NCBI GenBank assembly: GCA_001275005.1
Contig: JWZX01000547.1
Location: forward strand, 1-15,352
Source: Chrysochromulina tobinii
Lineage: Eukaryota > Haptophyta > Prymnesiales > Chrysochromulinaceae
Direction of reading: 5' to 3'
Length of the DNA: 15,352 nt
In this document: positions 1 through 4,849 of the stretch, piece after piece
Layout of the letters: every line of letters starts with the position of its first letter
Position numbering within the stretch: position 1 is the stretch's first letter
The notes under the pieces: model-generated
Database searches by the model: none
Told to the model about the DNA's origin: nothing
The model's input: only the letters and a program-made list of their open reading frames with translations
Translations under genes and position numbers: made by a program

Positions 1-624
1 CACGAGGGCATTGGGCAATCCACCTTTGGCATTGACTACCGCAAACTTTTGGGGGGTCTCCCTCTGTGAAACAGCCTAAAGGGAGCCTCAGTCTGTGAAG
101 AGCCCATGAAGGGAGTCGGGCCTTGTCCCTCGTCCACGTGCGCGCGAACCGTCCCGCGTGCCCCTCAGTGTGGTGCCTCTGATTGCCCATCTATGCCCAC
201 GAGTATTTTCAATGAAGACAACGCGAGTGCAACCGCCTACGAGAGTGAGACTGTGAGAGCAAAGAAGCAGAACATGCACGTCTGCAGTTCGATGCACATT
301 TAGAGGTGTATGTCTCTAAATAGACTAGAACAGTTTCCGTCACTGGTTCGCGATCTTGCGCGGGGTCGGGAGTACGCGGAGTGTACAAACGCCGGAAACG
401 GGCGGCCCGCGGCGCGCGGGGTCTCACGTGGTCACGCGTGAAAAACGGCGCGCGGGAAGACGCGCGAACGGATCGAGTCAAGGCGTCCTCTTCTCCGACG
501 TCCCTCTGAAGACAGTGGCGCGAGCGGCGAGCCCCGGCAGCACGAACGTCGACATGCGGTATGAGGACCGGACTCGAGATGCGCAGTTGCGCAGACGAGG
601 TGCACGCAAAGCGCCCAGAGCGGC
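1..624. other. Left flank, no confident gene
   Basis: The first 69 bases are open on the plus strand and would encode HEGIGQSTFGIDYRKLLGGL plus two residues before a TGA. This could be the tail of an exon from a gene further left, but the stretch is too short to identify. An imperfect direct repeat follows (about 63-87 and 92-117, sharing TCTGTGAA and AAGGGAG). The rest is mixed-composition DNA downstream of the minus-strand GRIP stop codon and probably holds its 3' untranslated region. Several short frames are open on both strands, but none shows a recognisable domain. Confidence 0.4.
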
Positions 625-993
625 CTACCAGAACCCAAAACGCGCGGCCGCCCCGCGGAGGCCACTCTGGCGCGTGTCGCGGATGTCCTTGACCTCCTGC
701 GGCGAGAACTCGAAGCCCTGCGCGAGCACCGGCAAGGCGTTCTCGAGGTCCCCCTCCTTGAGGAAGCGCACGAGCACGTTCTTGAGGAAGGTGAGCTGGA
801 GCCCCTTTTCGGAGCGCTTGAGGGCAGCCTGCAGCTCGCCCAGCTCGTGCTTCAGGAACGCGATCTCCTCACGCAGCTCGGCTTCGACGGCTGCCGCCGC
901 GGCGGCGACGCCCGCCGCCACCGCGGGGGCGGCGCCGCCACTCCCGGTGGCAGGTGCACCGCCGCCACCCAGTACGCTGGAGAGGGCCGCCGC

Positions 994-1026
<33 letters not shown>

Positions 1027-1083
1027 CTCGGCGACGCGCCGCTGCAGGGCGGCGATGGTTGCTTGCGTCCGTTGGGCTTGCAT
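625..1083 (-). CDS. GRIP-domain protein, Golgi-targeting C-terminus (partial or small gene)
   Basis: Read on the minus strand from the ATG at 1083 this gives 152 residues. A short heptad-like stretch (AQRTQATIAALQRRVAEG) is followed by a poly-Gly run, an Ala/Gly-rich linker, a second coiled-coil stretch (AELREEIAFLKHELGELQAALKRSEKG) and a GRIP-like domain at roughly 676-805. The domain reads LTFLKNVLVRFLKEGD, then LPVLAQGFEFSPQEVKDI, matching the family pattern xxYLKNVLLxFL followed by LPVLxxxLxFSPxE. GRIP domains bind Arl-type GTPases and place golgins on trans-Golgi membranes. The conserved aromatic position is Phe here, not Tyr. Golgins normally have a long coiled coil before the domain, so the gene probably continues upstream. 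A GT-AG splice from the EngB exon (donor at 1288, acceptor after 1077) would join the two in frame. The domain call is fairly sure; the 5' end is not. Confidence 0.7.
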
Positions 1084-1255
1084 GCACAGCCCATGCTCAC
1101 GTAACGATCTCGTTGACGAGTCCGTAATGAGATCGTGCTTGCACAGCCCATGCTCTCGTAATGATCTCGTTAACGATCTCGTTGACGAGTCCGTAATGAG
1201 ATCGTGCTTGCACAGCCCATGCTCTCGTAATGATCTCGTTAATGATCTCGTTACG
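1084..1255. repeat. Hairpin-rich tandem repeat, units of 57 and 69 bp
   Basis: Three copies of a unit opening GCACAGCCCATGCTC begin at 1084, 1141 and 1210. The second interval is longer by 12 bases because of an extra copy of a GATCTCGTTAAC-type subrepeat. Within a unit, 1104-1114 (ACGATCTCGTT) can pair with 1126-1136 (AATGAGATCGT), giving an 11-bp stem with one G-U pair and an 11-nt loop. The array lies between the EngB stop codon and the GRIP coding region, and on the minus strand it is bounded by GTAACGAG and GCATGCAAG. It is probably intronic or intergenic, not coding, although one minus-strand frame stays open through it. Confidence 0.75.
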
Positions 1256-1268
1256 GCGGACCGTGCTC

Positions 1269-2505
1269 CTATGAGGCTACTCTGGTACCATCCAACTCGT
1301 GCCACTGGCCTTCGTCGTCCTGCACGAGCTCGCCCTTGCGGTGCAGCAATCAGAGGTCATCAGAGGTCATCAGAGCTCATCAGCACACCTGCACGAGCTC
1401 GCCTGATGAGGGAGGCAATCAGAGGTCATCAGAGGTCATCAGAGCTCATCAGCACACCTGCACGAGCTCGCCCTTGCGGTGCAGCACGCCCAGCCGCATG
1501 CGGTGCCACAACGAGGCGATGCCAGCCGCGTTACGGGCGGAGCAGATAGGCAGGTCGCCGCCAGCGTAGCCCGGGCGCTGGGCGACCTTTCGCCGGATGA
1601 GCTCGCAGCTCTGCGCGAGCGCCCTCGGTTCCAGCAAGTCCGCCTTGTTGATCACGCAGTGGTACTCGACGCGCGCCTGATGAGGGAGGCCATCAAGCGG
1701 CGATCAGTGGCGATCAGCGGCGATCAGTGGCAATCATTGGCAATCAGTGGCACTCGACGCGCGCCTCGTCCAAGACCCCGAGAAAGCGCTCGTCGTCGAG
1801 CGTGACGCCGAGGGTGCAGTCGAGGACGACAAAGGCGCACGCGAGCTGCTCGCGCTCGCGCAGGTAGCGCTTCGTCGTGCGCGCCCAGCGCGTGCGCATA
1901 GACTCCTTCGTGGCCGCCGGACCGTAGCCGGGAAGATCGACGAGTGTCATGAGCGGCTCCTCTGGCCCTTTGCCGTTCTCGCGCAGCTCGTAAAAGTGCA
2001 GGCTGCTGGTCCAGCCAGGCACGTGGCTGACGGAGGCTGCACCACGATGGCCCTTGGCGCCGGTGAGGGCGTTGAACAGGCTCGACTTGCCCGCGTTCGA
2101 CCGGCCGACGAGCGCGACCTCGGGCAGCTCCGGGTGAAGCAGCGCCGGCAGCGGGTCGTCGGCCGCGAGGACGACGCCCACGAGCGACGCACAGCACGCG
2201 TGCGAGCGTCGCGCAGCCGCCGCTCGCGAGGTGTGCGCGCCGCGCTGCCGTCCGAGTCGCTGCACCTCAATGTCCTCGACCACGTCCGCGTCAACGTCGT
2301 CGCCGACGGTGTCCTCGAGCGAGCCGACATACGCGGCGCGGAGCGCCTCATCGCGTTCGAGTATCGCGTGCAAATCGGTCGTGCCGCTGCCGCCCGCGCG
2401 TGCTAGGGCGAGCCGCGCGAGCCCACGCGCCGAGCCGGCGGTGCACGCGCGCGATAAGCGTTGCACCGCGAGTCGCATGTTCGACTTGGGGCATCGAGTC
2501 TGCAT
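1269..2505 (-). CDS. EngB/YihA (GTPBP8-like) GTPase, three exons
   Basis: Exons on the minus strand are 2505-1765, 1676-1458 and 1319-1269, giving 336 residues. EngB-family GTPases assist ribosome large-subunit assembly in bacteria and organelles. The G motifs are in order: G1 GRSNAGKSSL (134-143), G2 PGWT (Thr 166), G3 DLPGYG (190-195), G4 NKAD (257-260) and G5 CSA (292-294). G4 and G5 are reached only after splicing, which supports the exon model. The N-terminus is Arg/Ala-rich and acid-poor (from the second ATG at 2478, MRLAVQRLSRACTAGSARG), as expected for a mitochondrial or plastid targeting peptide. About 100 residues without a recognised domain lie between this presequence and the GTPase. 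The ATG at 2505 is the first in frame; 2478 is also plausible. Both introns carry duplicated exon flanks. The last exon ends GELVQDDEGQWHELDGTRVAS, unless a further splice joins it to the GRIP domain. Confidence 0.85.
1320..1457 (-). repeat. Duplicated repetitive intron of the EngB gene (69-bp period)
   Basis: This intron splits GELVQ from DDEGQW. The exon flank is present three times on the minus strand: in full at 1486-1458, shortened at 1403-1389, and in full at 1348-1320, at 69-bp spacing. Between the flanks are copies of GTGTGCTGATGAGC followed by CTGATGACCT-type repeats. The first half ends CTCCCTCATCAG. Splicing from the GT at 1457 to the CAG ending at 1320 restores the reading frame exactly. 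An internal 14-nt mini-exon (1402-1389) is possible but would shift the frame. Confidence 0.8.
1677..1764 (-). repeat. Repetitive GC-AG intron of the EngB gene, 22-bp flank duplication
   Basis: An 88-nt insertion separates LDE from ARVEYHC, just before the G4 motif. The 22 bases at 1745-1766 recur at 1657-1678 with one mismatch, so exon sequence is duplicated across the insertion. The interior is built of TGATTGCC and TGATCGCC units and ends TGATGGCCTCCCTCATCAG. Because of the duplication the junction could slide, but the only position that restores the frame and ends in AG gives a GC donor (GAG|GCGCGC). No GT-AG alternative fits. Confidence 0.8.
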
Positions 2506-2667
2506 TGCGGTGAGTTTCGTCGACACGTAAATATCGGAGACAAACCAAAGAAATCACACGATGAGGTCGTCCAAGGCTAGTTGCGTCGTCCAGTAGCTGG
2601 TCGAAAATGTTTGGCACATTGTAACGTCTGCTTTTTTGCGATCTGCGTGCCCGTCCTATCAGGCTGC
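2506..2667. promoter_or_regulatory. Divergent intergenic region between the EngB gene and the Ser/Pro-rich gene
   Basis: About 160 bases of clearly lower GC than the flanking coding DNA separate the minus-strand EngB start from the plus-strand ATG at 2668. The GC rise at both starts suits a compact shared promoter with short leaders. A pyrimidine-rich run ending CTATCAG just before 2661 resembles a splice acceptor, so a plus-strand leader intron is possible. No TATA box or known operator is recognised. Confidence 0.4.
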
Positions 2668-4035
2668 ATGGAGCCACCGCGGCCGTCCCATCGCGCCAAA
2701 GCTCCACCTGGGCTCAAGGCGATGGCGGCCGCGACCAAGCCGCTGCTGCTGAAGCCCTCGCTGCAGCCCGGCCTGCCGCCGTCGCGCAAGCAGGAGCTGG
2801 ACGAGCGGACGGTGCCGGCCGAGGGCAGTAGCACGATTCGGCCGTCAGCACGAGGTAGCAGCAGCGGGCGAAGCCGTCCTGGGGGTGGGTCGTCGCCCGC
2901 GGCCGTGGGCCCCACGAGCAGGAATGGCACCGCCAGCGCCAGCAGCACCACGCGCAGCGCCAAAGGGGCGAAGAGGCACTCTAAGGAGACGAGCGGAGGC
3001 GCTTCCAAGGTGGGTTCCCATGGAGCGCTCGTACCGCCGATCGCTGCGTCCCGGCAGCGGCGGAGCACGAATGAGGAGATGAACTCGTCGGCGCTCTCGT
3101 CGCCACTCGCCCTCTCGTCGCCCGTCTCGATGCCCTCACCAAGCCCAACACACTCGCTGATGGCCTTCGACGGCGCGGAGGGTCCGAGCAGCCAGCAATG
3201 GTGGTCGGCATGCCTATCCGGCGGTCGGCAGGGCCAGAGGGAGACATCTTCTCCTCCGGCCGACGCGCTGTCGCCCCTCGACTCCCCAGCGGGCAGTGCC
3301 CACGACGGCGCCTCGATCGGCTCTGCGGCGACGCTCGAGACGGCGCTCGAGAGTGGCCGCTCGTGCGTGTGGGTGGGTGGCGGCGACGGCTTCGGCGACG
3401 GCTTCGGCGGTAGCCCTTTCGGCACGCCGCCCTGCTCGGGCAGCGGCACGCCCGCGCTCTCCTCGCCGGGAGACTCGCCCTCCCAGACGCCCCCACACTC
3501 GACCCCACACTCGCCCAAGGGCGCGGCGCCCGACACGGCGCGCGCGCTCCCCCCTGCGGCGGCGCCGTCTGCTGATCCACTTGGTGCCCGTGCAGGAGTG
3601 ACGAAGCCGAGGGCAGGTGAGGCGGCGCAGTCTGCCGAGGAGGCGCTCTGGGCCCCTGGTGCGGAGCCATCACCCACATCGATCCTCGAGTTGATGGCAA
3701 AAGTGGCCGAGGCGTCGAAGGCGGCGAAGGCGCCCACTAAGGCTGCTGCCTCGCCGCCGCCGCCGCTGCTGCCGCTTATGCCTCCCTCGAAGGCGCCCAC
3801 GACGGCGGCGCCCACTACGGCGTCACTCTCGACGGTGGCGCCCACGACGGCGCCTCTCGCGCCGACGGGTGGCGCTTCGCGCGTCACGCAGCCCTCGGCT
3901 TCGTCACTCCCGCCCTCGGCTTCGTCACTCCTGCCCTCGGCTTCGTCACTCCTGAGCGTGGGCATGGAGGTGCTCGTCCAGAGATGCGCCCCGCCCCTCC
4001 TCCCAACGCCAGTGGGAACGCCTCGACCAGATTAG
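2668..4035 (+). CDS. Ser/Pro/Ala-rich disordered protein of unknown function
   Basis: A plus-strand frame of 455 residues starts MEPPRPSHRAKAPPG. The ATG lies where composition jumps from AT-richer to GC-rich. The protein is low-complexity throughout: Ser/Pro runs such as SPVSMPSPSPTHS, TP- and SP-dipeptides that could be kinase sites (GTPALSSPGDSPSQTPPHS), a short helical stretch ELMAKVAEASKAAKAPTKAA, a PTTAAPTTA region and a PSASSLL repeat. No family is recognised. The minus strand is also open across 2577-3965, and its codons share third positions with the plus frame, so GC3 cannot choose the strand. The plus strand is preferred because of the composition step and because the same PSASSLL repeat is read in the same frame in the large gene at 4850-11514. 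The 3' end enters a 76-bp array, so the true C-terminus may lie beyond a splice, for example in a short GC-rich exon near 4214-4308. Confidence 0.5.
   Translation: MEPPRPSHRAKAPPGLKAMAAATKPLLLKPSLQPGLPPSRKQELDERTVPAEGSSTIRPSARGSSSGRSRPGGGSSPAAVGPTSRNGTASASSTTRSAKGAKRHSKETSGGASKVGSHGALVPPIAASRQRRSTNEEMNSSALSSPLALSSPVSMPSPSPTHSLMAFDGAEGPSSQQWWSACLSGGRQGQRETSSPPADALSPLDSPAGSAHDGASIGSAATLETALESGRSCVWVGGGDGFGDGFGGSPFGTPPCSGSGTPALSSPGDSPSQTPPHSTPHSPKGAAPDTARALPPAAAPSADPLGARAGVTKPRAGEAAQSAEEALWAPGAEPSPTSILELMAKVAEASKAAKAPTKAAASPPPPLLPLMPPSKAPTTAAPTTASLSTVAPTTAPLAPTGGASRVTQPSASSLPPSASSLLPSASSLLSVGMEVLVQRCAPPLLPTPVGTPRPD
3891..3953 (+). repeat. 21-bp coding tandem repeat (PSASSLL), three units
   Basis: Three 21-base units close to CCCTCGGCTTCGTCACTCCT encode PSASSLP/PSASSLL in the plus-strand frame. 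A four-unit array of nearly the same sequence lies at 7455-7537 in the next gene, in the same orientation and frame. Confidence 0.85.
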
Positions 4036-4210
4036 GGAGGCAATCCGCATGCAATCAGCATGCAATCCGCCCCTCCTCCCAACGCCAGTGGGAACGCCTC
4101 GACCAGATTAGGGAGGCAATCCGCATGCAATCCGCATGCAATCCGCCCCTCCTCCCAACGCCAGTGTGCACGCCTCGCGTCGAGTAGGGAGGCAATCAGC
4201 ATGCAATCCG
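3993..4210. repeat. 76-bp tandem array related to the introns, about 2.9 copies
   Basis: Units begin at 3993, 4069 and 4145. Each has an exon-like block (CCCCTCCTCCCAACGCCAGT onward) and a block rich in GCATGCAATC plus GGGAGGCAAT. The third copy is diverged. On the minus strand the second block reads GATTGCCTCCCTAATCTG, closely related to the 3' ends of the introns at 1677-1764 and 6228-6354, but opposite in orientation to the plus-strand gene preferred here. A minus-strand GC-AG intron of exactly two units (4173 to 4022, GAG|GCG at both ends) can be drawn. Plus-strand splicing with a donor near 4011 and an acceptor near 4213 is also possible. Confidence 0.8.
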
Positions 4211-4849
4211 GAGAATGGCGGCCCTGCTGTGCACTAATGGGCGGCGCCGTAGTGGGCGGCCCTGCAGTGCCGACCGCCGCGTCCCTTCTGGCCCTTGATC
4301 AGTTTTAGCGGCGTCTCAGCCTCGCACCCTCGCTATCATGCCGTTGCTCTGTCGTTTCTCGCATTCCCCGCCCGTACAGTCCGTCTCGCGGCGCTCGCGA
4401 TCACGGCGCGGCCGGGCGGTGCACGGCGGCGTCGTTGGTCGCATGGTTGGTCGTCGCTTCAAGATGCGACTGAGGCATGTGTCCTCTCGCCGCGGGCGCG
4501 CGCGCCCGCCGGGCGAAGTCACTTAGTTAGTCCAGTCGAGTGAGAATTTTTCGCAAACCAAAACAATGCCACGATTTTATCCTTGGCACGGCTTCCGACT
4601 TTGGCGCGAGAGTTCAGAGTAACAAAAAGTCAAATGAGTGAGAGCGCGTGTTCCAGCCCCGTTTGTCTAAGTTCTGATCTCGGCTCGACGTGTTACGTGC
4701 GAGTCTGCGGCAACGGAGGTCACTCCCGTTCCGGAACAATCAACTTTTGGGGGTCCGACGTGTGTGCGCGGTTGTGTTTCACAGGAGCAGCTGCAATCAA
4801 CTTTCGCGTCGATCGGAAAAGGTTGCGTGGCTTCCATCGCCCGCTTCTC
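4211..4849. promoter_or_regulatory. Spacer and likely 5' region of the large membrane/U-box gene
   Basis: The stretch 4211-4308 is GC-rich and could hold a short last exon of the upstream gene. From about 4310 coding potential drops. A perfect 18-bp palindrome, GCGGGCGCGCGCGCCCGC, lies at 4492-4509. It is followed by an AT-richer segment (GAGAATTTTTCGCAAACCAA) that suits a promoter or leader. An ATG near 4566 in good context opens a frame of only 18 codons and could be an upstream reading frame. The frame of the large gene is open back to about 4583 with an ATG at 4634, but that part has lower GC and no clear protein character. Confidence 0.4.

Noticed and set aside
1104-1140. Hammerhead ribozyme resemblance (TTGACGAGTCCGT; also CTGATGAG in the EngB intron)
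   Set aside because: The invariant C of CUGANGA is T in the array, no GAAA core segment follows, and stem II cannot form. The CTGATGAG in the intron also lacks a GAAA partner.
1084-1255. CRISPR-like array
   Set aside because: The unit length varies (57 and 69 bp), there are no unique spacers, and the context is eukaryotic coding DNA with spliceosomal introns.
356-1549. A 397-residue plus-strand open frame
   Set aside because: It is antisense to the GRIP and EngB coding regions, runs through the tandem repeats and has no domain character. The minus strand has clear motifs.
3020-3070. A possible 51-nt intron (AAG|GTGGG to CGGCAG) in the Ser/Pro-rich gene
   Set aside because: The frame is open through it and it lacks both the flank duplication and the repeat content of the other introns, so there is no reason to prefer splicing.
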